64,000 nt of DNA from the NCBI GenBank assembly GCA_006503475.1, contig RSEH01000067.1, forward strand, positions 113,021-177,020. Direction: 5' to 3'. Position 1 is the stretch's first letter. Each line of letters starts with the position of its first letter. Source of the DNA: Stentor roeselii. Its lineage: Eukaryota > Ciliophora > Heterotrichea > Heterotrichida > Stentoridae. Position numbers and translations under genes: made by a program. Below are positions 44,790 to 55,100 of this stretch, one piece after another. Under the pieces are notes generated by a model. That model saw nothing but the letters and a program-made list of their open reading frames with translations. It did no database searches and was not told where the DNA came from.

Positions 44790-46661
44790 ATGTCCGAATT
44801 CTATATATTTTCTTCAATTGACGAAGTATCAGGCAACCCGATAATGAACTCAGAGTCTAGATTCATCTCAGTGAACCCGAAACAAATCATCTACAACCCC
44901 AGGTCAAAATCAAGACTTCAAGACCAAGACCTTCCGAAATACCTAAATCAAAAATTCATGCCAACACCTAATTCAGAATATTTATACCCAGGGAAAGTAA
45001 TAGACCCATTTTCACAGATATACAAATGCGACCACAAGTCAAAATCAAGGCTTCGAATAACTCAAACATCTTTAAACACACATCCAGAGCTCTCTGATTT
45101 CTTCATATCAAACAAAATGTTCTGCACATTTGAAACAGCTCTTGCATTAGCCCTTATTGAAGCCTGGGCTCGAGGAGGCTTTTCTCTTGACTTCGACTTA
45201 GAGTTAAATTTCGGAATTTGTTTGAAATTTGTGAATTTTGGAGACCTTTACTCGGAAGTTGCTGATTTTTCCACCCCGAGTCTTAGAAAGTTTTTGAATT
45301 TTTTAGCGAGACTTGGAAATTTTAAAGATTTGCAAAAAGTTGCTGATCAGTTTGGAGTAGCTGTTGTGAGTTACAAGGTAAGTGAAGGGATTTTGACTCA
45401 AGAGGTGAAAATACCTGAAAATATTAAAAAGGTTAGAATTCCTTTGATTAGAATTTTGGAGTTTCAGGAATTTTTTTTAGTTGTTTATACGAAGAAGGAG
45501 TGTCTTTTGGATGGGTTTAATGAGAAGGGAGAAGCGGTGAAATCATTTGAATCAACTGAAAATAATGAGTCGTTTTATGAGGTTAGGCCTCAAAAGGTAG
45601 GGTTTTTGAATTCAGTGTTTAAAACTATCGGGTCTGTCTTGGAGAGATCGAATGATCTTCAAATGAAAACGAGTTTAGTTCAGGAACTTTCAGTACTTCT
45701 TCAGTCATTTAAAAGTGAGCCAGTCACTGACCAGGACATGGTGAAAGAACTAATTTTTTCTTTGAACAAGTCAAAGACTCCATCACTGACTACACCCCAA
45801 GCTCTTTACTTAAACCCAAGCAAGAACCAAGAAGTTCCCTCTAACTTCAACAATTCAAAAAGTCAAAATTTGGTTCCAGTCAATTTCATCTCCACCCAGA
45901 ACCATCCAGGAATCTTAGACGCTTCAAACAAGCCTAAAAATCAATATTTCGTTACAACCCACTTCAATACAATCGAGAACTATCCAGTGATATCAAAGTC
46001 CTCACCCGAGCAAGCAGGTCAATATTTTCCTTCAGCCCCAATCCAGTTAAAACCCGCTGAAAACCATCAAGAAACCTTAAAGTCAACTTTCAACTCAATC
46101 AAATCTCTTGAAAAAAATTCATCAAAATCAATAATCGAAAAAAAACCCTCAGATTTCCAACATTTCAAAGAAAAACAAAATTCTTTAAATTTACATAATT
46201 TCGAAAAAAACCAAGAAAAATCAACGAATTTCCAAAAAAAGTCTTCAGAATCTTCTCAAATTTTTATCGCTCAACAGCGAGTCGAGTCTCCAAAGCAGGT
46301 GATAATCGAGTCGACCATTCCAAACTTCTTTGAAAGTAAAAAAACTTTAAATTTAGAATTTTTACCCGAGTTCAACTGCCCAGGGTGTAACAAAAAAAGA
46401 TACCTTCAAGTTTTTCACTCAGCCTGTTCTCTTTGCACCCCTTGCATCGCGCATTCAGTTTTAGAACGAAGATGTATCAACTGCCGTTCAGAAAACGTTT
46501 TAAAAGAATGCAAAAAGTTTCTGGAGTCAAGGTTTAATTGCTACTGCTGCTCAGACATCTGTGGGCAGTTCACAGTAAGTACCTGTGGATGCATCATCTG
46601 CAAAAATTGCATCGACAAAGGAAAACAAGAAGACCATCAATCCCACAAGCCACTTTTGTAA
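44790..46661 (+). CDS. Otubain-like protein with C-terminal Cys-rich (RING/B-box-like) region
   Basis: A 623-aa protein. Residues 100-235 resemble the otubain (Peptidase_C65) fold at low similarity: FCTFETALALALIEAW against the Cys loop helix, DLQKVADQFGVAVVSYKVSEG against IIALAQALSVSIQVEYMD, and RILEFQEFFLVVYTKKE against the HYDILY strand. The residue at the His position is not His, so activity is doubtful. Residues 280-520 are disordered, rich in Ser, Asn and Gln. The last 100 residues (CPGCNKKRYLQVFHSACSLCTPC..., CYCCSDICGQFTVSTCGC) hold about 16 Cys and fit one or two zinc-binding modules. A ubiquitin-related scaffold is a reasonable but unproven guess. The next gene starts 13 bp downstream. 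Confidence 0.55.
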   Translation: MSEFYIFSSIDEVSGNPIMNSESRFISVNPKQIIYNPRSKSRLQDQDLPKYLNQKFMPTPNSEYLYPGKVIDPFSQIYKCDHKSKSRLRITQTSLNTHPELSDFFISNKMFCTFETALALALIEAWARGGFSLDFDLELNFGICLKFVNFGDLYSEVADFSTPSLRKFLNFLARLGNFKDLQKVADQFGVAVVSYKVSEGILTQEVKIPENIKKVRIPLIRILEFQEFFLVVYTKKECLLDGFNEKGEAVKSFESTENNESFYEVRPQKVGFLNSVFKTIGSVLERSNDLQMKTSLVQELSVLLQSFKSEPVTDQDMVKELIFSLNKSKTPSLTTPQALYLNPSKNQEVPSNFNNSKSQNLVPVNFISTQNHPGILDASNKPKNQYFVTTHFNTIENYPVISKSSPEQAGQYFPSAPIQLKPAENHQETLKSTFNSIKSLEKNSSKSIIEKKPSDFQHFKEKQNSLNLHNFEKNQEKSTNFQKKSSESSQIFIAQQRVESPKQVIIESTIPNFFESKKTLNLEFLPEFNCPGCNKKRYLQVFHSACSLCTPCIAHSVLERRCINCRSENVLKECKKFLESRFNCYCCSDICGQFTVSTCGCIICKNCIDKGKQEDHQSHKPLL

Positions 46662-46674
46662 TAATAACCTAAAA

Positions 46675-47394
46675 ATGACCTCAGATCTCAAATCTTTCTC
46701 TAAAAATCTCGGAAAAGTCTTCAAATTCTACTCAACTCAACAGTCACTTCTCGGAAAAAGTCCTACTTTTGACAGTATCGACAAGAACTTAAACACTTTA
46801 ACGAAAGGAAAAGTTTTAAAGTTTTGTCTTGATTTTTCAATTCCTTTGAAAAATGAAGAAATTTTGGATTTGTTTAATCAAGTCTCAGGCTACGCAAAAG
46901 AAATGAACTTTAAACAGTTTTTAATGTTCTTGGAAAAAATTCGAGGAAATCGGCCTGTTGAGGACTTTTACAAATCACTTGGAGCTCAAAGTTCAAAAGA
47001 TTGTCTTTCTCGATGTAAACCTTTCTCTAAAAAGAACGGGTCTAGTTTACCTGAACTGCCGCCGTTGGTACCAATGAGAAGACCCTTTAATTTAAGCATG
47101 TCGACGAAAAATGTAGCTTCTGCTGAAAGTGCTGTGAAAAGTTTAATGGAATCTGGAAAAAGTCGAATTATTTCTAGTCTTCCTTCTGCTGCTGTTGCTA
47201 TTCCGAGGTTTAAAAGCAGGGGAGGAAGTTATCATACCAGGTATGGAAATAAAAAAGAAATTCATAGGAATTGGGATGAAATTAATAAAATTGACTCGGC
47301 AAGGGTTTTGAGTATTTATGGGGATTTAATGTTGCAGGAATTGGTTGTGATTGATCAGAGTGATGATGAGATTTTGCAAAGGTTTGGGTATTAA
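46675..47394 (+). CDS. Unknown protein with EF-hand-like helices
   Basis: A 239-aa protein. The first 95 residues (SKNLGKVFKFYSTQQSLLG..., then NTLTKGKVLKFCLDFSIPL and FKQFLMFLEKI) look like a pair of EF-hand-type helices without canonical calcium loops, a pattern seen in many ciliate proteins. The rest is basic and Ser-rich, ending in DSARVLSIYGDLMLQELVVI. The frame is open further upstream into the preceding gene, but the ATG at 46675, 13 bp after the previous stop, is the natural start. The name is tentative. Confidence 0.6.
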   Translation: MTSDLKSFSKNLGKVFKFYSTQQSLLGKSPTFDSIDKNLNTLTKGKVLKFCLDFSIPLKNEEILDLFNQVSGYAKEMNFKQFLMFLEKIRGNRPVEDFYKSLGAQSSKDCLSRCKPFSKKNGSSLPELPPLVPMRRPFNLSMSTKNVASAESAVKSLMESGKSRIISSLPSAAVAIPRFKSRGGSYHTRYGNKKEIHRNWDEINKIDSARVLSIYGDLMLQELVVIDQSDDEILQRFGY

Positions 47395-47547
47395 TGTAAA
47401 TGGTTTTTATAGATTTTTTTATGGAAATAAGTGGATGTTGAAGTTGTTTCATTAATCATCAGGTGTTGAATTGCTATTCAAATGAAATGTCCTGATAATA
47501 AAATTATCTAAATAAAAAATTCTTCAACTTTTAATTATATTAAAACA

Positions 47548-48363
47548 CTAAGCTTGATTTCCCTCTACTCTTTTCCCATTTTTCCACAATCCAGAATACT
47601 TTTTCCCATCAGGCCAAGTAAAGACTCCATATCCATCTTTTTTCCCATCAACATACTCTCCCTTATAAACCCTTCCATCAGGCCAAAGGAATTTTCCACT
47701 TCCATGCATTTTATTATTTTGCCATTCGCCTTCATAAACTCTTGAATTATTCCATTTGAAGATGCCTCTTCCATGAATGTTATTCAAAGAAAATTCTCCT
47801 TTGTAAGTAGATCCATCGGCCCAGAAGAATTCTCCGAAGCCATGTTTGACGCCGTCCTTGTAGTTGCCGTTGTACCTGGCGCCGTCAGTCCAGATCTCAA
47901 GTCCGAAGCCTTCTTGTTTGTCTTGCACCCACTCGCCTTCGTAGTAAGTCCCGTCAAATTGGATGTACTTTCCCTTGCCTTGGGCCTTGTCATCTAGCCA
48001 CTCGCCTTCGTAGACGTCACCGTTCGCATGGATTAGTCGTCCTATCCCGTTTGCTTTGTCGTCCTTCCAGCTGCCGATGTACTTTGAACCGTCTGCCCAT
48101 ATAAAGAGACCTCTTCCAGAACGTCGTCCCTGATCATCAAGTTGCCCCATATAAGCCCATCCTTCAGCAGACTTGACAGGAGTGATCAGATCAACTTTAC
48201 AATCTTCAGATGTGAACTCAAAAGGCTTCAATCGACCTTCAGCGATTCTGACTTTATTTCTCTTTGAAAAGTCTTCAGTAGTTTGAAGTACTTTCTGAGG
48301 TTTTGAAATAACTTCTTCACTTTTATCAGAAGATTCAGAAAAACAAGAACATTTACAACCCAT
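47548..48363 (-). CDS. MORN-repeat protein with acylation signal
   Basis: A 271-aa protein with eight MORN repeats from about residue 80 to 260 ([42 protein letters not shown] and similar). MORN repeats bind membranes or act as scaffolds at cortical and ciliary structures. The N-terminus MGCKCSCFS has Gly2 and Ser6 for N-myristoylation and Cys3, Cys5 and Cys7 for palmitoylation, so the protein is very likely attached to the plasma membrane or alveolar sacs. Residues 15-75 are a charged linker. Confidence 0.9.
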   Translation of the reverse strand: MGCKCSCFSESSDKSEEVISKPQKVLQTTEDFSKRNKVRIAEGRLKPFEFTSEDCKVDLITPVKSAEGWAYMGQLDDQGRRSGRGLFIWADGSKYIGSWKDDKANGIGRLIHANGDVYEGEWLDDKAQGKGKYIQFDGTYYEGEWVQDKQEGFGLEIWTDGARYNGNYKDGVKHGFGEFFWADGSTYKGEFSLNNIHGRGIFKWNNSRVYEGEWQNNKMHGSGKFLWPDGRVYKGEYVDGKKDGYGVFTWPDGKKYSGLWKNGKRVEGNQA

Positions 48364-48378
48364 TTCTAGAGAAATTAA

Positions 48379-49677
48379 CTAATTACCTATTAATACTTCG
48401 CATTGAAGTTTCATTTGAAGTAGATACTTCATGATTTTTATAGTTCCTTTGATTATTCCTGATTTCGAAAACTCTGTCATCATTGGGTCGATGCCAGAGT
48501 TCACCAAAATTGCCCAAAAAACCTCTTCTTGTATCCTTGTTGATTTAAAAGATTTATGCAAAGATCTGCAAAATTTTTTAAAATATTTTCGTGAATATCG
48601 CTGAATTGGAAGATATTTAATGAAAAATTTCTTGATGTCAGAGATGTTTATTCTTTTACGTTTTTTTTCATTTAAAGAGTTACTTTCGGCGATGAGGTCG
48701 ATTTTGAATCTTTTGTTGAACTCATTTAAAACTTTTCGAAACCTTCTGAGACTTATTTCAATTAGAGTGTCGGACTCGGTACTTTTTATTGAAATGTTTG
48801 AATCATCTTCAATTAAATCATTTTGATCATTTTCTTTATGAGGGTCAAGTACTCTAGAATGATGGGAAACTGTTGAAAATTCGATCATTTTTGAAGAATT
48901 GAGATTTTCTTCATTTTTAGAGAAAGTATCTGAGTGCTTTGAATTTAAGACTGGAAATGAACTGTAGTAGGAAGATTGAGCACCGAGTAGAGAAATAAAA
49001 GGAAAAGTTTCCAAAACTTTAGAGTTTTTCGGAGATTTCTCGAATAACAGGTAAAATTCTTCAGGGTAAACAATAGCAAAATCTTTTTCCCTTTTCATTA
49101 AAAAAATATTCGCTTGTTTCTCAATCGCTTTATTAAAAATCATCTGAGATTCCTGATTTTCAATTAAAATCACTGTGACAGGCAACTCAACTGATAACAG
49201 TTCAAGAGCTTTTAAATAATTTTCTATTTTATTGTCTTTTAGAATCCGCTGTTCTTCTGCCTTGTCTTCTTGGCTAAAAAGACTCGCAAGGATGAACCTC
49301 ATTGAATATTCAAGAGTAATGAAACAGTTGTAGTCGTTGCTTTCTGAGTAAAAGTTTAGATAATTAAAAGCTGTGACTTTGCTTGAGGTCTTTTTTAGAA
49401 GTTCTATGATTTCAGAGTAGTTTGTAAGAATGTTGCTGTTCAAACTGTTATCGTTTGTGTAAGCGCAGACCTTGCGAAGGATGGTGTTGAGAGAGGTTGT
49501 AAAGACTGGGAAATAATCGTAAGTTGACTTGAATTTTATTAGAATCTCTAAAATGCTGATGCTTAGGCAAAGGAAAAATGAAGATTCGGGTCGTTTACTT
49601 GTTGTGATCCAGGTCTTTGATGTTATTTGAGGCACCTGGTGAATGGTTTTTGAAATCATCGATCTGGATTCAATCAT
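48379..49677 (-). CDS. Otubain-like protein, tandem copy A (catalytic site apparently lost)
   Basis: A 432-aa protein paralogous to the gene at 49755-51104. Residues 25-215 fit the otubain outline: TTSKRPESSFFLCLSISILEIL against RPDGNCFYRAFGFSHLEAL, LEYSMRFILASLF against YLRLLTSGYL, LPVTVILIENQE against LSVSIQVEYMDR, and KDFAIVYPEEFYLLF against GHYDILYK. The catalytic Asp-Cys pair is Glu and Phe, and the His is Phe, so it would be a pseudo-deubiquitinase. The C-terminal part (290-432) is helical, shared with the paralogue and unrecognised. The fold claim is from eye alignment only. It lies 15 bp downstream of the MORN gene. Confidence 0.55.
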   Translation of the reverse strand: MIESRSMISKTIHQVPQITSKTWITTSKRPESSFFLCLSISILEILIKFKSTYDYFPVFTTSLNTILRKVCAYTNDNSLNSNILTNYSEIIELLKKTSSKVTAFNYLNFYSESNDYNCFITLEYSMRFILASLFSQEDKAEEQRILKDNKIENYLKALELLSVELPVTVILIENQESQMIFNKAIEKQANIFLMKREKDFAIVYPEEFYLLFEKSPKNSKVLETFPFISLLGAQSSYYSSFPVLNSKHSDTFSKNEENLNSSKMIEFSTVSHHSRVLDPHKENDQNDLIEDDSNISIKSTESDTLIEISLRRFRKVLNEFNKRFKIDLIAESNSLNEKKRKRINISDIKKFFIKYLPIQRYSRKYFKKFCRSLHKSFKSTRIQEEVFWAILVNSGIDPMMTEFSKSGIIKGTIKIMKYLLQMKLQCEVLIGN

Positions 49678-49754
49678 TTTTGGGAAATATAGATTATTGA
49701 CTTGTATTTTTTCTATATTGTCTTAAATTACACAACTAGGCTAAACTTAACTAA

Positions 49755-51104
49755 TTATGGAAACTCTTTTATCAAATTATTTATGTTTTTTTGACTTTTA
49801 ATCATAATCGTAATTGACTTGGTGATCAATGCTATTATTTTTTCCTTGCAAATTTGAGGTAAAGAAGTATCTATTCCACTACTTACCATGATATTCGAAA
49901 TAGAAGCTTCATTCATTGGACTAACATCTAAAGGCACATAGAGTGATAAAGCAAAATTTTTAAATGATTCTTTTGGATACCAGTTCAGTTTCATGTAAAT
50001 TTCAAGAAATTCTGAAATTTCATTTATTTCAATTTCATTTTTCAATCGTTTGCACTCACAGAAGTACTTAAAGTCTTCAAAAAGTTTTAAAGTATCAAAG
50101 GTTTTTTCTATTAATTTCACAACTTTCTGGCATTTTTGGTTAGAAATTTTTGATTTATTGGAAACACCTATGAATGAACTAGTCAATGTAGGGCATGATT
50201 CATCTGAATTAAACATATTGCAACTTTTACAATTTTCTCTTAAATCGGAAATTTTAAGGTCTTCAGAATCTGGGGAATTAAACTTTGTGTGTAATTGAAT
50301 ACATTCTCGTGGTATTCGTATTGAGTATCTTTCATGCATTGAACAATCATTGGACTCATCAAATTCATCTAATGGAATACTCATATTAGTTTCTTTCTGA
50401 GATGTTAGTAGTGTAGACCAAATAAAAGGGTAGCTTTCTAAATAATTCTGGTTCTCCGGAATCCTTTTAAAGAGCAAGTAAAACTCTTCTGGATAAACAA
50501 TGAAAAACTCTGAATCTTTCTTAAGTAAGAAGATAATTGCCTGCTTGTTCATTAAACAGTTATTAAAAACTTCCTCATGTGCATCTTCTAAAAGAATCAC
50601 TGTGACAGGTAATCTAGATACTAACTTTTCCAATGCTTTTCTATAATTACCTATTCCTTCATCGTTAATGATTTGACTCTCTTCTGCATTATCGATCTCC
50701 CTGAAAAAGTAAGCCAAAATAAATCGAATTGTGAATTCTAATGTAATTGAGCAGTCCAAGTTCCCTTTTTCTGAGTAAAACCTTAAATATTCAAATGCAG
50801 TTAGTTGGTTCTGAGTTTTAATCAAAAAATCAAACATTTTCCAGAACTCGCTTAAAATTTCACTGTTTAATCGATTTTCTAGCGTATATTGACAGACCTT
50901 GCAAAGGAGATCATGAAATGATGTGCTCAAGTAATGAAGATATTCTATATTTTTGTTGAATTTGATAAAAATTTCAAGGAGACTGATGCTTAGACAAAGG
51001 AAAAATGATGATTCGGGTCTTTGGCTTGTTGTTATCAAAGTTGTTGAAGAGAATTTAGGGAGTTGATGGGTTGACTTGCATTTCATTAATCTTGGTCTAA
51101 TCAT
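49755..51104 (-). CDS. Otubain-like protein, tandem copy B (catalytic site apparently lost)
   Basis: A 449-aa paralogue of copy A, separated by 77 bp on the same strand, so a tandem duplication is likely. It shares the start MI.....K..HQ.P...S...ITTS, RPESSFFLCLSIS, LEFTIRFILAYFF, RLPVTVILLEDAHE and SEFFIVYPEEFYLLF. The positions of the otubain Asp, Cys and His are Glu, Phe and Phe, as in copy A. The C-terminal half has a short ordered block ending VSSGIDTSLPQ, conserved with copy A's VNSGIDPMMTE. The middle is acidic and Ser-rich. Function is unknown; substrate or ubiquitin binding without cleavage is possible. Confidence 0.55.
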   Translation of the reverse strand: MIRPRLMKCKSTHQLPKFSSTTLITTSQRPESSFFLCLSISLLEIFIKFNKNIEYLHYLSTSFHDLLCKVCQYTLENRLNSEILSEFWKMFDFLIKTQNQLTAFEYLRFYSEKGNLDCSITLEFTIRFILAYFFREIDNAEESQIINDEGIGNYRKALEKLVSRLPVTVILLEDAHEEVFNNCLMNKQAIIFLLKKDSEFFIVYPEEFYLLFKRIPENQNYLESYPFIWSTLLTSQKETNMSIPLDEFDESNDCSMHERYSIRIPRECIQLHTKFNSPDSEDLKISDLRENCKSCNMFNSDESCPTLTSSFIGVSNKSKISNQKCQKVVKLIEKTFDTLKLFEDFKYFCECKRLKNEIEINEISEFLEIYMKLNWYPKESFKNFALSLYVPLDVSPMNEASISNIMVSSGIDTSLPQICKEKIIALITKSITIMIKSQKNINNLIKEFP

Positions 51105-52193
51105 TAAATTATATGATTGAATTTTTTAGGCTTTACTTAATTAGACTTAAGATGATTTAGTTTATATTATTTAAATGGATTAAGAGACCTTTTGCTTTTG
51201 GTTTTCAGAGATTTTTTCTTGATTTAGATGATTTTTAAATTCATATAATAGAATCTTATCATTAAATTTCTAAGATTTTTTTGAAATATCATTTAGTTAT
51301 TGTTTTAATCATATAAACTAATGATTTTGTTTATTGATACTGGTGCTAGACTGTTATGAACTAAAAAACTACAATTATAAATCCATTCTAATGATACCCG
51401 CATAATAATTATCTCATTTTTTTTTTTCCTTAATCTTTACTATCTACTTCGGAGTTCAGGTGAGTTGATATACATAGAGAAACTTGATAATTAATGTTTA
51501 TTCATTGAATCAAGTGATAACTTATCACTTTTATTGAATTATTCTGAATTCGATGATTTCCTTTTTAAACAGTAGAATTATTAGTCTTCCGTCCTAATGA
51601 TTATCATTTGATGAGGTTTACTACGAAAAATTTTCTTTGCAATCTTGATAGAAAGATTTTAGTCGTGATTCCAAGGAATAGTATCACTCCTAATATTCAT
51701 TTATAAATATTTGAAGACTACGTCAAATCAGAGGCAAATCTGATGAGAACTCTTTTGATGTATTCTAACTAATGAAATACATTTGAATATATAGTTTAGG
51801 CTACTTATCTTAAAGAAATTGATTTTTTTCTTATAATTTAACAATTTTAAAGAAGCTTAAACAAAATGCACTTGAACAGCTTGGGAGTAGAAGGTAATCA
51901 ATTTATCATGATGTATTAGATAATTATTATGGATTTTTAATAGTGAAGCAATATTTTATGGAATGTTTTGGTCGATATTTCCTATTCTTTGACTTCTTTT
52001 TTTAGCTTCTCTATTGTAAAGTCTTTGGATCGATGTATAACTAGAAACTATTAAGAACAAATATTTAATTTTGCTAAAACATCTAGACCGAGTAAAAGAA
52101 CATTCTAATCATTATTCAGTAAAATTTATGTTTGAGTTAAATTCGACAGAACTACTAGTAAAATTCCATGTTTAATTTCATTATAATAATAAA
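51105..52193. other. Intergenic, 1.1 kb, AT-rich, no gene seen
   Basis: This marks the start of the AT-rich, gene-poor right part of the window. No coding stretch, RNA gene or repeat was recognised. Confidence 0.5.
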
Positions 52194-55100
52194 ATGGACG
52201 AAGAGGCCAAGCAGAAAGAATTACCTAATGCAAGTTCAATGAATGACAATAAAAATGAGCAAAAAGGTGAAGCTTTTAAAAAAAATAGTATCGAAGAAAT
52301 CAAAAATTGGGATGAAATAAAAAAAAATGCAATTAAAAACCTATCAAATAATAAAGACGATGAAAATTATAGAATATACAATTTAGCTTATAATGGAAAA
52401 TATGAAGATTTTTTAAAATTTAAAGAAATTAAATATAGTATTTCAAATGTTAATATTAATGAAATTAAAGAATTCATAAGGCAAGATAATGATACCTATA
52501 ATATACTAAGGATAAATAGTCAAAAAACTTTCATGATACTGAAAAAAGACTTTGAATTTTATTTTTCCTTCAAAATCCAAAATAATAGTTTTGGAATAGG
52601 AAACATAAGAAGTTTAGGACTGGAGTTAAAAAAAAATAATGATAAAGTCACTCCGATGATACTTGCAGTTTGGGGTGAACAAGAAAGATTAGATCAAGAA
52701 AAAATGACAAGTTCTTTACTATTTTATAGTTGTTTAATATATGAAGAAAATTTAATGAAATATGATATAGATGCAAAAAGTTGTGAAATAAAAAATGAAC
52801 TTTCTCATATTTTTATCCATCTTGAATCACCTGAAGCTTTTCAGTTCATTCTTTCAAATAATTTCCGTATTCAATTGAATGATATTATTAAATCTGAAAA
52901 ATTTATTTCAGATGCATTAATTGATAATAAATCAAATGAATGCATCAGCATCCTTATCAACTATATTATTAAGAATAAAGCAAACGAAAATAGTGAAATA
53001 ATTATTCAAGAATTATTAGTGAACTATATATCAAATAATAATTCAAAAAAATTACAGAAAGTATTAAAATCTCCTGCATTTGACTTCCAAGATATTGAAA
53101 ATCAATCCCCAATTTCATTTGCACTCGATAAAAAAGCTATCAAGTGTATTGAAGTTATTCTAGAATACACATCTGAAAAACTTGGAGAACAAAGATTTTA
53201 TAAAGAACAGAACGATTCTGAACTGAAAAGAATCAAAGACAATATAAAAATCTCTGCAGAAAAAGATATAGAAAAATATTTTTCGATAAGCTCAAGTTAT
53301 TTATTACATCTTTTCAACGAATTAGTCGAACAACAATCAAAAGTTTTGCGAGAAGACCCTAATAACCTGCCTAAGTGCAAGATGGTTGAAAAAAAGGAAG
53401 AAAAAGAGAATCTTTTCAAAGATTCTAAATCGGTGAAAGAACTCATTAATGTTAAGATAATTAATTCGGCCATTAAACTTCCTGGTTTGATTGGTAGTAC
53501 AGAAAGTGTAAATTTTCTTAAAAATCTTGAATCATCAGGGAATTTACAATTATTTAAAACTGAACTAATTAAATACTATATCAAATATAAGTGGAATTCA
53601 GTCTGGCCTTTGATTTTATTTCGAGACTTGCTTGTTCTTGCCAATGTTCCCCTAATAATAATTATAAGTTTTATAGACAAAAAGAAGTTAATATTATCTG
53701 ATGATACTTTAACAATCAGTTGTTTTATTATTATAAATGTTATTTTAACTCTATTAGAAAGTGTTCAAATTATAGCTCTTGGAATATTTGATTACTTCGG
53801 AATTGATGATTCTGATAGAAAACACTTTATCCCATTTTTTAGATTAATGATTTTAGTCGCTGTTTTTGCATTAAAATATTTCAAATTTCAAAACACTATT
53901 TTGTTAAGTAATGAGGCATTCATTTACTGTTCGTATGTCATTCTATCAATGACCTACATTTATTATGAAGAAGATATTAAATATTTAAAAAATTATAAGA
54001 TTTACCTTCTGATTTTAGCTTTTCCTACCTTACTTATTTTTGGTTTCTGGTGTAAAGATTATTTTTTTCAATATTTAATTATTGGAATGGGGATATTTGC
54101 ATTTGCGACTACTCAAATAATTAACCATAAAAATCTTATCATTATTATTTCTATTTCACTTTTTTCAATCATTAGAAATTTATTCAGTATTGCATATGTT
54201 TTTATGGGGATTTATTTATTTTCATTTCTTTTAACAATCCAGTTAACAAGCTTCGTGATTTTCATATCAGATATTTATTTCATTTTTAGGTATGGAGCAG
54301 ATTATTGGTATCTATTAGTTGCAGATGCTATTATAATGATTCTTGCTCTTTTAAATTTTGTTTTAGACTCATTTTACCTACTTGATGTTATGATTTTCAC
54401 AGCTTGTTTTGTGAAAATAATAGCAGATATCATTATCATCAAAGAAAACATTGAAAATTTTAATAAAATAAAAGAGACATTAACCTGTTTCATTATTTCA
54501 TGCTTGATCGGTATCAATTCCTTAAATTCCGATATTCAAATGATTCTCATCCTTCTTCTCTGTCTTTCACAGATAATAATCCTTGGATTAGAAAAAAGAT
54601 TCCACCTAAAAAAACTAGCTGATTGTTTACAAAAATGCATTTTCAGCTGGAATCTCTTAGATTCAATCCGAATAATAATATGCTGTATATGGATTTACTC
54701 AATATACAACAACGATCTCTCTGAAATGGTCACATATGCCTTAGCCATCATAACTTTCATCAGAGGATTAACAGCCTTTCGTTCATTTGACGGAACAAGA
54801 TACTACATTCGCTTAATTTTCAACTCAATAAGAGACATTTCCTCTTTCATGATAATTTTCTTTTACTCCACTCTTTGTTTCGGAATCATTTCTGGAGTCT
54901 CTCGTAAAACTTCTGAGTATAAAACTCCTTGGAGCTATCAAGATGTCTGGGTTCATTCTTATTATATAAACCTCGGCGAATTTAGAAATGAAAACGAAAA
55001 ATTCGACTTGTTTTATATCGCGTTTTTTTCTGCTACAGTTTTTAATGTCATTATTATGTTGAACTTGCTTATTTCTATCTTAGGAGACTCTTTTGATAAG

